64,000 nucleotides of DNA from Anisodus tanguticus (Eukaryota > Streptophyta > Magnoliopsida > Solanales > Solanaceae): positions 57,220,653 through 57,284,652 of the forward strand of contig CM067543.1 of the NCBI GenBank assembly GCA_034509755.1, written 5' to 3'. Made by a program: the position numbers and the translations under genes. Position 1 is the first letter of the stretch; each line of letters starts with the position of its first letter. Below are positions 1 through 12,447 of the stretch, one piece after another. The notes beneath the pieces are model-generated. The model saw only the letters and a program-made list of their open reading frames with translations, was not told the origin of the DNA and ran no database searches.

Positions 1-2695
1 TGTTTCCGGTAGACCTCGACTCAAAATAAGATGCAAAGACAACAACAATAGTAGGCAGTAATAACAACAATATGGATAATTATAGACAACAATAAAATAA
101 GACAAATGAAGTTAAGAAATAATCGAGTCTTAATAAAGATCTAAAAAGAATAAGCTAATGTACAATGATACTAATACTCCTAGTGCGGAAGAGAAATCCT
201 CGCGGGAACCTACTAGCCCTCTACCCGGATACTCTATCTCCACACCCTCTTATCGAGGGTCATGTCCTCGATAAGTTGAAGTTGCACCATATCCTGCCTA
301 ATCACCTCTCATCGGGACTTCTTCGGCCTATCCCTCTCTCTCCTCAGGCCCACCACTGCTAACCTCTCACACCTCCTTACTAGAGCATATGCGCATCTCC
401 TCTGCACATCTCAACATTCCTTCCCGCATCTTGTCCCCTACGGGGGTCACTCCCACCTTGTCCCAAATCATATCTCTCATTGTATTTCCACACATCCACC
501 TCGGCATCCGCATCTCTACTATCTTCATCTTCTAGACATAAGCTTTCTTAATTAGCTAACACTCCGCCCCATACATCATGGTCGGCCTGCCCACCACTTT
601 GTAGAACTTTCCCTTAAGTCTAGGCGGCACTTTCTTATCGCACAAAACACCTGATGTGAGCTTCCATTTCATCCATCTCATCCCAATATGATGTGTAACA
701 TCTTCATCAATCTCGTCATTTTCTTGGATGATCGACAGGTACTTGAAACTTTCTCTCTTGAGGATGACCTGAGTATCAAGCTGCACGTCTTCGTCTGCTA
801 CCTGAATTACGCCGCTAGCACTCCAAGTACTCTGTCTTAGTCCTACTCAACTTAAAATCTTTTGACTCCAGGATCTGTCTCCAAGCCTTCACTTTCGCGT
901 CTCGTCAATTAGTACAATGTCATCAGCAAATAACATACACCAAGTCACCTTTCCTTGAATGTTTAGAGTTTAGGGCTTAAGGACGCGTCAGTGTGTCTAT
1001 TGCCAAGGCAAATAGAAATGGGCTAAGAGTGGATCCCTAATACACACCCATCATAATTGGGAAGTGTTCTGATTCCCCTCCCACTGTACTTGCCCGGGTC
1101 TTGTATACATCATACATGTCCTTAATCGCTCTAATGTATGCTACAGGAACACCTCTAGCTTCCAAACATCTTCATAGCACCTCCACTGGGACTTTATAGT
1201 ATGCATTTTCTAGGTCAATGAACACCATGTGCAAGTTTCTCTTTCTCTCTCTATACTGCTCCACCAACCTCCTCACAAGGTGAATGGCTTCTGTAGTCGA
1301 CCGCCCCGGCATGAATTCGAATTGGTTATACTAAATAAACACTATCTTCCTCGTCCTAGCTTCCACCACTCTCCCCTACACTTTCATTGTGTGGCTCAAC
1401 AACTATATACCCTATAGTTGTTGCAATTTTAAATATCACCCTTGTTCTTGTACAACGGGATCATAGTGATCCATCTCCACTCTTCAGGCATCCTCAACGT
1501 CCTAAAAATGACATTAAATTACTGCGGAAGCCACTCCAAATCTCCCCTACCTGCATTCTTTCAAAATTCTACCAGGATTTCATCAAGCCCGGTCGTTATG
1601 CCCCTACTCATCTTGCGCATAAACTCCTCCACTTTCTCAACCCTGACCCGTCTACAGTATCCAAAATCGGGGCTACTCTCGGATTGCTCCAAATTGTCTA
1701 GTACGATGTTTCGGTCTCCCTTTTTCTTCAAGAGTTTATGGAAGTAAGTCTGTCTTCTACGTCTAATTTGAGCATCTTCCACCAAAACTTTATCTTCCTC
1801 GTCTTTGATGCACTTCACTTGGTCTAAATCACAGGCCTTTCTCTCCCTCACCTTAGCTAGCTTGTACAACTTCTTATCCCTACATTTTCTCCAAATTCTT
1901 CATACAAGCGCCCAAACATTGCGGTCTTAATCACCGTTACTGCTAACTTCGCCTCATTCCTTGCCTTCTTATAGTGTTCTCTATCTGTCAGTTTCTCCTC
2001 CTTGTATATGTTTTTCATTAACTTTAAATATGTCTGTTTTCTTAGCTTCCACTTTACCTTGGACCTCTCTGTTCCATCACCAATCCCCTTTGTATCTGCC
2101 AGAGTATCCCTTCGAGACTCCTAGCACCTCCCTACGTGCTTCCCTAATGTTAGCTTGTGTCCTAGTTGTTCCTCCAAGCTCCCAACACCCGTAACCGCTC
2201 ACCCAACTCCTGGGCATTGTCCTTAGTCAAAGCACCCCACTTACTCTTAGGCTGACCATACACAACCCTCTTTCTCCTCTTCCTCTTTATCTCAAGATCC
2301 ATAATCAATAGCCTATGTTGGGTCGAGAGATTCTCGTTCAGAATAATTTTGCAATTTGTGCATAAACCTCTATCCTGAAGAGTAGGTAATCAATTTGGGT
2401 CTTGGCCACCGTGCTCCGAAAGGTGACCAAGTGTTTCTCCCTCTTTTGAAAATTAGAGATTGCTATCACCAAGTAAAAAGGCTTTCGCGAAATCCAACAA
2501 CGACATTCCTCCCTCATTCTCATCACCTCCATGCACATCATCGTAACCCCTAGTGGACATCTCGATGTGACCGTTGAAATCACCTTCAAGAAAAAGCTTA
2601 TCTGAGGATGGAATACCATGCACAACCTCATCCAAACCCTCCCCAAAACACTCTTTGATCTTCTCTGAGTCTTCCCATCACTTATTATCAAAAAG
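1..2695 (-). mobile_element. RTE-clade LINE, decayed, 3' tail cut by window edge
   Basis: On the minus strand this stretch reads, in fragments and several frames, as an RTE-type non-LTR retrotransposon polyprotein. An endonuclease piece (about 2690-2330) contains GDFNGHI and ends in VAKTQIDYLL. A piece just before or in the reverse transcriptase is at 1869-1561 (VKCIKDE, RRRRQTYFHKLL), and the C-terminal piece at 786-556 has DEDVTHHIG, LCDKKVPPRLKGKFYKVV and MMYGAEC. Stops and frameshifts separate them, so it is dead. The first bases (tgtttccggtagacctcgac) are the complement of the conserved 3' end shared by RTE LINEs and some SINEs of nightshades, so the true 3' terminus lies just outside the window. 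Homology fades near 2695, which suggests 5' truncation. Seen: protein fragments and order. Known: the RTE endonuclease-reverse transcriptase layout. Confidence 0.85.
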
Positions 2696-3059
2696 AATTT
2701 GTCACGTGTTTGGTTAACTAAAAAAAGGCTCGCACATGAGGGACATGTTGAGAATGTGATTAACTTTCTTTAACATCTTAAGCTTTTAGATAAGATAATC
2801 ATACTATTATTCGAAGTTTAATTAATGCAGTGATTGAACCACTTCCTTTACTAACCAAATGGCCTCTAAGGAAGTGTACGAGTATACCTGAATTCCCAAT
2901 TCCCATTTTATTTTTATATTTTTGAAAGGAAAAAAAACTTATACGTATGTTATTGCACAAAGCCAACTTGAAATCACAAGTTTTCCAAAATATATCATGC
3001 AAAAAAAGTTGGGAATTTTTTACTACTATGAACTAGTTCTAGATTTCATGTTATAGGAA
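2696..3059. other. AT-rich spacer, no gene seen
   Basis: This DNA lies between the LINE and the first solo LTR. No open frame of convincing composition and no repeat signature were recognised. Confidence 0.5.
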
Positions 3060-3064
3060 TATAT

Positions 3065-4230
3065 TGTTGGAAATTTGCCTTTGGTGGGGAGGTGCGTCCA
3101 CTCATATTTAATAAGTTAAACACTAGGGTTCCGCATGTTAGAGGCTTTGTCTTTTCACACATGCATAATCTAATAAGTGAGTAGATGACAGTAAGGCCAA
3201 GGATCGTCAAATTCCGTTGAGAAATGAAAGAGATATTGGTCCACGAAGTAAGATGTTTGAGGCATGGAAATATGGTGTGGGACAAATCTACCACATCGGT
3301 GGGAAAAGGAAGAATTGTTCTCTTTATAAGTCTTAAAATTGGCTAAGTGTTTGGGACCCCAAGGGGTAACCCACGTGTTTGAAGGAGGGAGGACTTAGAT
3401 GTGCTTGGGTTCAAGGCTAAGTCCACACGCGCGACGTCGCCCCCCGCCCGTCCGGTCCGGGCTCGGGTCACGGGTCGTGGGCCTTGGGATTCTTCTGATA
3501 TTATCTCTTTGGACCCCCAAATTGCTTAGTATTTACAGTTTGGTCCATGGAGTTTATGGAAAGATGAAATTGGGAACGACGGAAGGCAGAAAGTTTTTGC
3601 ATGCCGTTTGGGTTGATTTTTGGAGCGTTAAAACTCCATTAATATCCTCCCTAAAAGCTCCTTTATGTTGTACATTAAATCAGACATTATTGATTAACTC
3701 CTCACTAATGACTATTACTTAGCTATTAACAATCATTACTTGGCAGTTGAGAGGTCCCTCCCCTTATACTATATATTGAAGCCTTTTGGCTCAATTGTTG
3801 AGACTACTACACAGAGACAAACAGAAGAGAGAACAATAGAAATTCTGTCCAAAACGTGAGCAGAAACAGTGGACAAAAACAGAAAACTCTTCCTTCATTT
3901 TCCATTCTTCAGCAAGTCATTTCGTGTTTGTTTTCTTCGTCAGAATCAACCTATTTGCTTTGTAGTGTTGATTAGTTGTTGTTTTATATTGGGAGACTAT
4001 TGCCCGTTAACGTAAAAGCATATATACGGGGCAATCTTATCTTAAAGACAGAGAGTCATCTCTCGACTCAGCCACAGTTGTCACAATCCAGATTTAGTGT
4101 TTCTTGATTTCAGGTTATCAAGATCCAACGCTCAACAAGCTTGCGGCAGTTCTGAATAATGGCTACTTGTTTATCCTTTCAAACACTTGTAATATTTATT
4201 TACTTCCCGTACTGCTTTACATATCCAACA
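3065..4230 (+). mobile_element. Solo LTR (copy A), same family as 4851-11345
   Basis: It starts tgttggaaatttgcctttgg and ends catatccaaca, so it has the TG...CA ends of an LTR, and it is flanked by perfect 5-bp duplications TATAT (3060-3064 and 4231-4235). No internal retrotransposon sequence follows it, so it is a solo LTR made by recombination between the two ends of a full element. It shares long blocks with the LTRs at 4851 and 10063 and most closely resembles the copy at 15784. A TATA-like tatactatatattg near 3765 would be the LTR promoter. Confidence 0.9.
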
Positions 4231-4235
4231 TATAT

Positions 4236-4795
4236 GCAGGCATATATTTACATTCTCAATGATTTATTTTCTGCGTAAGTGAATATTTGTACTTTGTTCC
4301 GACTTCCAACTATATATTCTGATTCGTTTTTTCCAAAACTTTTTGAAGTGCAATTACTTCAACAGTTACAATTTCTTCCTACTTGTATTGGATAGGAGAG
4401 GTAATGGCATGAGAAATCTTCCACAACTATATATCCACACCATCCAATTCATTACCAAAATTTAAAAAAATTAGCGATGGATAGTTGCTTCTTTAAATAG
4501 TAAAAATGCACTACTAGTCTGCTAAAAATCTTATTTAGCCCTCTAGGACCCGTGATTATAAGAGTGGTCATCTATTATTCATTTAAACGTACATATTGGA
4601 GAGGAGCCCAACCCGAGAACAATATAGTGTGTTATTTAAAGCGAAGGAAGAATGCATAACTTATTCCGTGCTTCGGACTCATGAAAATCAAACAGTGCTC
4701 TATTCTCAAATGTTGGCGCACATTGAATATTGTCGTGTAGGTCATTTTAAGTGGTAGGAAATGCATGTGACATCTTCTTGAGTCGGTTCATAACC
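4236..4795. other. Spacer between solo LTR and LINE tail, no gene seen
   Basis: AT-rich sequence without a convincing open frame or repeat. It ends where the complement of the LINE 3' tail begins. Confidence 0.45.
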
Positions 4796-4850
4796 AATAA
4801 CAACAATATATTCAGTGTAATTATATAAATGAAATTTGAGGAGGATAAAG
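4796..4850 (-). mobile_element. 3' tail of an RTE LINE, left half (split by LTR element)
   Basis: Reading ataacaacaatatattcag and then gaggaggataaag, this is the complement of the conserved LINE/SINE 3' tail, normally followed by an acagatctt-like block and a purine-rich block before the sequence for 'cgactcaag'. That missing continuation appears at 11346, on the far side of the LTR retrotransposon. The LTR element therefore inserted inside this tail, duplicating TAAAG. Confidence 0.8.
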
Positions 4851-6117
4851 TGTTGGAAATTTGCCTTTGGCGGGAGTTGCGACCGACCAACTTTAACGGC
4901 TTAAACACTAGTGTAACGTATGTTGGGGAATCCGGTTCTTCACACATGCATGATCTACTAGGTACGTAGATAACCGTAGGGCCAAGAATCGTCAAATTTC
5001 ATTGAGAAATGAAAGAGATATTGGTTCACGAAGTAAGGTGTTTGAAGCATGGAAAGTGTGGTATTGTGTGTAATTCTTCCTCATCGGTAGAGGAAGAAAG
5101 AATTGTTGTGTATATAAGATTCGAAATTGGTTTGGGGTTTGGGACCCCAAGGGGTATCCCATGTGTTTAAAGGAGGGAGGACCTAGATGTGCTTCGGTTC
5201 GAGGAAAGACCACACGCGCGCCGCCGCCGCCCGCCCCGTCCCGTCCGGCCCGGCTCCGAGTTCCGGTTCACGGTCGGGTCGTGGGCGTGGGTCTTCGATA
5301 TTATCTTTTTGGGCCGAAAACTTTGCCGAAGTACGCTTGATCCCACCCGAAGTTTCGTATATACGCTTTGGACCGAATTCTTTCGTATGTGCGCTTTGGT
5401 CCCCGAAGTTTCAAGATGTACAGCTTTGGTCCCCGAAGTTTCCGTAAAATCGAATTTCGACGGTCAAAAACAAAATGCCAAGCACTCAATTCAGCCATTT
5501 ATTTTGGCTGAATTACTCCTCCTATAATGGCCAAAACAAGTTGGTCTTTCTCCCATTTATGTTGGTGACTTTACTACCTCCATAATGGCCATTATTTGGC
5601 TATTATGGAGGCGCTTTCAGCAAGAAACAGCCCCTCCCTCTCCTATATAAACACCCCATTACACCATTGTTGAGCACTAAGACATATGCACGAAAATACA
5701 TAAACAGATGCAGAAAAAAAAACAAAGGCACGAAAATACACAACCGAAATAGTTTTCTTCCTACAACTTCCAAGCATCATTTCGTTACTCAATATTCTTC
5801 ACGGTAGCTCTTGAGTTTCCTTTGCTCAAGGGTTCCATTGCTGTTTTATCTTGGGAGACAAATTGTCCAGACGTATAAAGGATACATACGGGGCAATATT
5901 GTCTTAAGGACAAAGTGCTACACTCGACTCAAAAAAAAACATTTTACATTTTTCCGTTTTCTACAAAACTGGAATTTCCAGCTTTTACTTGTGTAACGAT
6001 TGTAATTTCGATTCCATGTTGAATTATTGAAATCTTTATTTATCCTTTCGAATACTTGTAATAGTTAAATACTTCCCGTACTGCTTTATAAAGTACCATA
6101 GAGCAAATCTCCCAACA
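4851..6117 (+). repeat. 5' LTR (copy B)
   Basis: Begins tgttggaaat and ends ctcccaaca. A TATA box (cctatataaac, near 5643) lies after an inverted repeat at 5577-5611. A GC-rich block near 5210-5300 resembles the same block in the other three copies. The LTR is 1267 bp. Confidence 0.92.
5577..5611. repeat. Hairpin-forming inverted repeat in LTR promoter
   Basis: CCTCCATAAT (5577-5586) is the exact complement of ATTATGGAGG (5602-5611), with a 15-base spacer that itself contains ggcc and ggct. It sits about 30 bases before the TATA box of the LTR and is preserved in the right LTR at about 10812-10846. Confidence 0.7.
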
Positions 6118-9100
6118 ACTTAAGACAATGCCTGTATTGTATTACTATTAGTATTCGAAAGATGTCGGTCAAAAATTGTGTGACCAAATCTGGATATGGA
6201 AATGGTTTTCTAGTAGAAGAGAGTGATGATGATGAACGTGTTCATGGTGTCACCGCTACCAAGACTGGTGGAAACAAGCGCTCTCGAGAGCCTGAGGATG
6301 TCAACTGGGACAAGAGGAGAAGAGTGAAGATGTTATTCTATCTTGTAGCGAAGGCCTATATCCGTCCCGGACAAAGGATCCGAATAATGGTGAGAAGGAA
6401 ATGGACACTCGGTCGATGAAGTGACCGAAGTGAGCCGTAATCCGAAATTGGGATAAGGGATAAGTAGTTTTTCTTACTTGTCAAGAATAAAGATTAAATT
6501 ATGTCTGATTAAAAAAAATGGATTAAAGTAAGGAGGAATATGAAAATAATTTATATTCCTTACGCTTTAACAAATCAGAAGTTTAATCTCATCTTCTTTA
6601 CCGTTTAAAGATTGGATTTTGTAAACGACTTAAGAAGATCCGTTCTTTTAAGTGTAATTATTAAAGTGTGTAAAGTATGTTCGCACATACGAGGGAGTAA
6701 GATCCACTAATCGTGCGAAAACTCGTTACCACTCTTAAGTAAGCGCCAAGAATTATCTCGGGCACCAATCATAACGGAAGAAGTCTAAAAGTTGATGACG
6801 TTGAGCCCGTCATATTATTTGCGTAAGATCCTTCATAGGATGATATTGGACACTCGCCATACAAAGCCTCCGGCGACCGAAGTGGGCCAAAATTCCTTTG
6901 ATATGATGATATTGGACACTCGGTCATATAAAGCCTCCGGCGACGGAGTGGTGCCGTAATTCATTTCATAGGAAAAGTAATGGACACCTAGTAAGGTGGG
7001 CCGCAGAGTTTCCAGTCTTAATGATCTGAAGGCCTAAAGAAAGGCAGTAAAGAAATTGGACACTCAGTCTGCCAAAGCAACTGGAGTGGGCCGAGTATCT
7101 GGATCATATATGATCCGGTTACGCCCTAACCACGGGTAAGAGGTTGTTCATGTGAAGCAACACCACCTCTAAAGTAGAAGGGGTTGGAGAGGTTGTCCTC
7201 AATAGGACTTCATGGAATGAGATCACTCTAAGATGATGTGATACATATCCCTAACTTGGTTTAAGGGACACTGTTGGTCAAGCTGGTTTGAGACTAGTCC
7301 AACAGGTCTGTAATAACTAAGAATGGTACATTATGTCTGTAGCAAAATGAATGATATATTTGTAATCCGTGCATCTATGCCATCATAGATTAAGACACGT
7401 TAAATAGCAAGTCATTCAAAAGCTAACGATGTTGAGATTGTTGCCTTCTGACGACATAAACCCTCAAAATAAATGTGAGGTAGATGAAGAGGCAAAATCA
7501 CCTTTCCAAATTCCGTCAAGGGAATAGCGAAAGAAGCACCGCTCCTCTAGAACTTAGTCACACCTACTTGGTGATTTGAAGTTTATACAAAATAGAGGGG
7601 GGAGACAAGTACGTTGTGATCTTCATTGATGATAGTACAACGTATGGAATCCTTTGTTTGTTGAAAAGCAAAGATGAAGTTGTTGAAGCGGATAAGCGCT
7701 ACAAAGCAGAATTTGAAAATTAACTAAGCCTACGGATTGAGAAATTCGTAGTGATAGAGGGGGAGAATATGAACCATCGTTTATTAAACGACTGCTCATT
7801 ACTCACCTCGTCTAACGGTGTTAGCCAAGCGCGAAGTTGTACGCCCAAATTACGAGGGGTAGCTTGGTAAAAGATGGGCTACCGAAACAGTCAAGTTTGA
7901 CCTAAGATCGTAGATTGCATATCCACTGGATCTGCAAATAACAGTAGTGTTGATCGCCTCTTGGCATCAAAGAATGCTGAATTCATTGAAGATAACTTTC
8001 CTTGAAATAGGAAAAAGGAGTAATTGCTCAAGGTTAACAAGAACCCGCGAGGGCCTAACTGTCCGGAACTAGACGTTTCGTATCTACAGGACTCGAAAGT
8101 TGCTGGATATCCGGAACTTAATTTTCCGATCTGCGAACTCGGGATTCTAGATGTTGAACCGAGACGGAGCAAAGAAGGGGACAAAGACTTGTTCGAGTCC
8201 TTCTAGCTTGTATGGTTAATAATGAACCATGAACAATTAACAAATAATTGTCATCTCCAAAAGCGCTGCTTTGGAAAGAAGCTAAAGAGAGAAATAGATT
8301 CCATATATAGAACCATACTCGTGTAATAGTTAATCTTCCTCCGGAAAAGAACCTTTGGGTTGTAAAAAGTGCTCCCCGTGAGTAGCTTCACATCCAGGGC
8401 CATTGTAATCTTACATGGCATGGGTGTTGAAATGCCTTCCAAACCGGAGAGTTGGAAGAAGAGGATCGAATTGGTTGCCGAACTCGTTGGGCTTCTTCCC
8501 GAACTTTCATTTTGGTCCCCGAAATGTTAACATTTTGGTCCCGAAAGTCTCGTAAAACAAAAACAATGAATCGATCACGTAAACATTGACTCGAAGTTAG
8601 AAAGCCAACAGTTGGAAAACCAACGGTCTTAGAGTGAAAATCATATTGAAACAAAGTCTCGATAAGAAAGATCACAGACATCTTAGGAATTGGATTTCTA
8701 AGACATCTAACGGACCGGTCGATAGTTGATGGCTCGTTGAAGCCACCAATAGATATGAATCATAGAACCGATTGGAATCATGGTGCACCCATAGACAAGG
8801 AGCGATATGCTCGTGTCACGTGTAGTTCAATGTATTGTACACACTACAACCGACCCGGTATCGTCCAACAAACAGATCGCTTGAACTAAGGTTCACCGAT
8901 GATCTTAATACATGATCAATAGAAGGCGTTAAGTCGGATATGACGATATCCGAATTATTCGCTTATCTACGGATTATAGTATTCTGGATGTCCAATGGTT
9001 CTCGAGAGAACACAAGATGCAAATTGGACATCGTATCCGAAGAACACCAAAGTCACAAGTAAATTTGTATGGTGGGTCTTGGAAAATCCTCTAAGCAAAC

Positions 9101-10062
9101 TTGCATCGACCGATTCATGATGGTATCGGAGTTTATCGCTTTATACAAAGCATGAAAGAAGTTGAGTAACTTCACGACTCATTAGAGGACGTCCCTTATT
9201 GGGAGAAACCCGTGCCTTCAAAGCAGCTTCTACACCGTGGCTAGCCGGTCGGCTTTAGGAAGGACACGGATGACGGCGTCGGATATATCTCGTCATGATC
9301 CGTCGGAGACATAAGACCGTATGGCAGCTTGATCATCACGGGTGTCACTTCCTTATTTACTAACTAAGGGACTACCCGAGATCAAGTGTTCTCGCTGTCT
9401 AGGGGAATGGGCTTAAAACCCAAAATATACGAACCAATACAAAGTGGAAACCCAACCTTACGAACCGGAGATCCCGATTTGGTTCAATGGGAAAACTAAG
9501 TTGTAAAGGTTCGCCGATCGCTTCAAATCGAAGCATGAGCACTTCGGATAGTGATTTCGAAAAGAAACACCAAATTCAAAGCCGTTCCCGCGATAGACGT
9601 TAAGTGCTATCTCAGATGGGTAAAGGTTAAGTTTTCAAAACTCGTAATGATCCTCAACAATTGAGGTTAGGTCTTTGGGAAACTTTTAATGGTTCCTAAC
9701 ACTTGTGAAGTGGGGTATAGCAGATACCTTGTAGGAGACCACCTATTTAAGTGCGAGGACGGCCGCCTCAAATTGAACGCACTTAAGAATCCAAGACGTT
9801 GTCCATGGCCAAAACGGACAAAACATTACGAAGAAGAGAGTAAGGGAATTTGTTGTGTTGGTACCGTTGTCTTGGCTTACACTAAACACCGACGGTTCAA
9901 GACATCACGTTCACCGCGCAAAGTAAGTAAGTCCGATGGTATTCAACTATGGAAGGTTCAAAGCGAGGCTACCTCTCCTTATGCAACATCGGTCCGCCGA
10001 AATATTGCTTGGAAATGAAAAGACACCATGTGAGTGCGCCAAAATCTCTTTCAAGAGGGGAT
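6118..10062 (+). pseudogene. Degraded copia gag-pol region
   Basis: No frame stays open for long. Recognisable islands: an integrase piece at about 7555-7795 (KYVVIFIDDSTTYG, LLKSKDEVVEA, then RSDRGGEYEP in another frame); a basic 'EPRRSK' hinge near 8155; the start of reverse transcriptase near 8265-8370 (ALLWKEAKEREIDSI); and an RNase H piece at about 9110-9420 (EFIAL-like, LEDVPYWEKPVPS, then LLTKGLPE-like). Integrase-RT-RNase H is the copia order. A short open frame at 6162-6419 (DDDERVHG, basic end) may be a gag remnant, but I cannot confirm it. Numerous stops and frameshifts make it non-functional. Confidence 0.8.
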
Positions 10063-11345
10063 TGTTGGAAATTTGCCTTTGGCGGAGTTGCGACCGACCA
10101 ACTTTAACGGCTTAAACACTAGTGTAACGTATGTTGGGGAATCCGGTTCTTCACACATGCATGATCTACTAAGTACGTAGATAACCATAGGGCCAAGAAT
10201 CGTCAAATTTCATTGAGAAATGAAAGAGATATTGGTTCACGAAGTAAGGTGTTTGAAGCATGGAAAGTGTGGTATTGTGTGTAATTCTCCCTCATCGGTA
10301 GAGGAAGAAAGAATTGTTGTGTATATAAGATTCGAAATTGGTTTGGGGTTTGGGACCCCAAGGGGTATCCCATGTGTTTAAAGGAGGGAGGACCTAGATG
10401 TGCTTCGCCGAGGAAAGACCACACGCGCGCCGCCGCCGCCCGCCCGTCCCGTCCGGGTTCCGAGTTCCGGTTCTCGGGTTCACGGGGTTCACGGCCGGTC
10501 GTGGTCGTGGGTCGTGGTCGTGGGTCGTGGTCTTCGATATTATCTTTTTGGGCCGAAAACTTTGCCGTAGTACGCTTTGATCCCGAAGTTTCGTATATAC
10601 GCTTGGACCGAATTCTTTCGTATGTGCGCTTTGGTCCCCGAAGTTTCAAGATGTACAGCTTTGGTCCCCGAAGTTTCCGTAAAATCGAATTTCGACGGTC
10701 AAAAACAGAAATGCCAAGCACTCAATTCAGCCATTTATTTTGGCTGAATTACTCCTCCTATAATGGCCAAAAAATGGTCTTTCTCCCATTTATGTTGGTG
10801 ACTTTACTACCTCCATAATGGCCATTATTTGGCTATTATGGAGGCGCTTTTCAGCAAGAAAACAGCCCCTCCCTCTCCTATATAAACACCCCATTACACC
10901 ATTGTTGAGCACTAAGACATATGCACGAAAATACATAAACAGATGCAAAAACAAGGCACGAAAATACACAACCGAAATAGTTTTCTTCCTACAACTTCCA
11001 AGCATCATTTCGTTACTCAATATTCTTCACGGTAGCTCTTGAGTTTCCTTTGCTCAAGGGTTCCATTGCTGTTTTATCTTGGGAGACAAATTGTCCAGGA
11101 CGTATAAAGGATACATACGGGGCAATATTGTCTTAAGGACAGAGTGCTACACTCGACTCAAAGAAAAACATTTTACATTTTTCCGTCTTCTACAAAACTG
11201 AATTTCAGCTTTTTACTTGTGTAACGATTGTAATTTCGATTCCATGTTGAATTATTGAAATCTTTATTTATCCTTTCGAATACTTGTAATAGTTAAATAC
11301 TTCCCGTACTGCTTTATAAAGTACCATAGAGCAAATCTCCCAACA
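10063..11345 (+). repeat. 3' LTR (copy C)
   Basis: 1283 bp, tgttggaaat to ctcccaaca, nearly identical to the LTR at 4851. Differences concentrate in the GC-rich block (about 10405-10530) and in short homopolymers. TATA box cctatataaac near 10878. Confidence 0.92.
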
Positions 11346-12040
11346 TAAAGTATATACAGATCTTATCAATTACCTATATATTTGCGGGATAGAGAGTTCC
11401 GATAGATTCTCGACTCAAGCAAAAATTGAATTTCAGAACAGGTTAAAAAAATGCACGAGTAAAAAACTATAATTAAATATTGAAGCAAGAAAAGTACTAA
11501 CAATAAAAATAGTAGAGAATATTAAAGTAAAAGAATCAACAATAGTAACAAAAAAGAATAAGTCAATGCTAGCATCATAATAGTAATACTGGTAAGGGAG
11601 CAGATAATTGCTCCGGACTAGGACCATGCTCTACCAATGGGAAGAGAAAAATCGACTACCTATTAACCGTCTATCTTAATCCTCAACCTTAATGCTTTTC
11701 TATTTATTTTCGGTGAGCTGAAGTTGCGTTATGTCCTGTCTAATCACTTCTTCCCAATTTTTCCTCGGTTTACCTCTACCTCTCCTAAGACCTATCACCT
11801 CCAACTTCTCGCAACTCCTCACAAGGGCATCTGTGCTCCTCCTCTTCACATGCCTGAATCACCTCAGTCGTCTCGCTTTCTGCATTTTGTCCACTTTGAA
11901 GGTTACTCACTCTCACCTTGTTTTGTATGTATATCTTCGTTCCTCGCCACCTAGTTGGAATCATCCATTCTATTAGTACTTTCATGCAAGTCATGTGGGT
12001 AGACCAGCCACAAAGTTCATGATGGTCGCTTCCCACATTT
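11346..12040 (-). mobile_element. RTE LINE 3' part, right half (5'-truncated)
   Basis: From 11351 the sequence resumes the LINE 3' tail interrupted at 4850 (acagatctt, gatagagagttccgatag, ctcgactcaag). It then continues on the minus strand through 3' untranslated sequence into the C-terminal coding part. The complement of cgactacctattaaccgtc near 11651, and the cysteine-poor arginine-rich end at 11730-11950, match the terminus also seen at 57100-57300. The 5' end fades near 12000-12040. Confidence 0.8.
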
Positions 12041-12054
12041 ATTGCACCATGTAA

Positions 12055-12447
12055 ATTCGCGGGAAAGTCCTTATTTTGAGGTGGTCTTTAATTTTTGTCT
12101 TTCGCCTAAATTTTTTAGATTTCGGGTTTAAACCCCTGCTTAGTCAAAAATTAAAAAGAAATTCGCAATACATAGTTTGGATTAGCAAGACATAGTTTCA
12201 AACTCTATCTTAAGGCATAGTTTGTCTGCAAAACTATGCCTTATCCAGCAGAGTTTGCCTTAAGGTAGCAAACTCTACCTTAACACTGCCTTGCGAATCC
12301 AAACTCTACCTTCCGATTTTTTTTTGACTGAGCAGGGGTTTGAACCTGGAACCTCGAGATATTTTTAAGCGAAGAGCATAAATTAAAAATTCCAAGTTTG
12401 AGGGACAAAAATTAAAGACCAGTGCCTTTGAAGGGAAATCCGCGCAA
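12055..12447. mobile_element. Inverted-repeat MITE, unit 1 of a three-unit cluster
   Basis: The left end (gtccttattttgaggtggtctttaat) and right end (ttaaagaccagtg, then gaaatccgcgcaa) are imperfect inverted repeats. The core has facing copies of a 'gcaaactctgcctta'-like word, and near each end a GGGTTTGAACC-like palindrome. No coding capacity. Superfamily not determined. Confidence 0.7.

Larger units (their letters stand above)
4851..11345 (+). mobile_element. LTR retrotransposon, copia type, structurally complete but coding-dead
   Basis: Two long LTRs (4851-6117 and 10063-11345), both with TG...CA ends, enclose 3.9 kb. The whole is flanked by a perfect 5-bp target duplication TAAAG (4846-4850 and 11346-11350). 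A purine tract (tcaagagggga) precedes the right LTR. The inside retains degraded integrase, reverse transcriptase and RNase H pieces in copia order. By eye the LTRs differ by fewer than ten substitutions and about a dozen small indels, many in homopolymers or the GC-rich block, so insertion was recent compared with the decay of the coding part. Inference: a non-autonomous family member moved by proteins from a relative. Confidence 0.92.

Noticed and set aside
10372..10818. 148-residue and 172-residue open frames on both strands of the LTR at 10063
   Set aside because: They lie wholly in the LTR, overlap each other antisense and reflect the GC-rich block; nothing resembles a protein domain.
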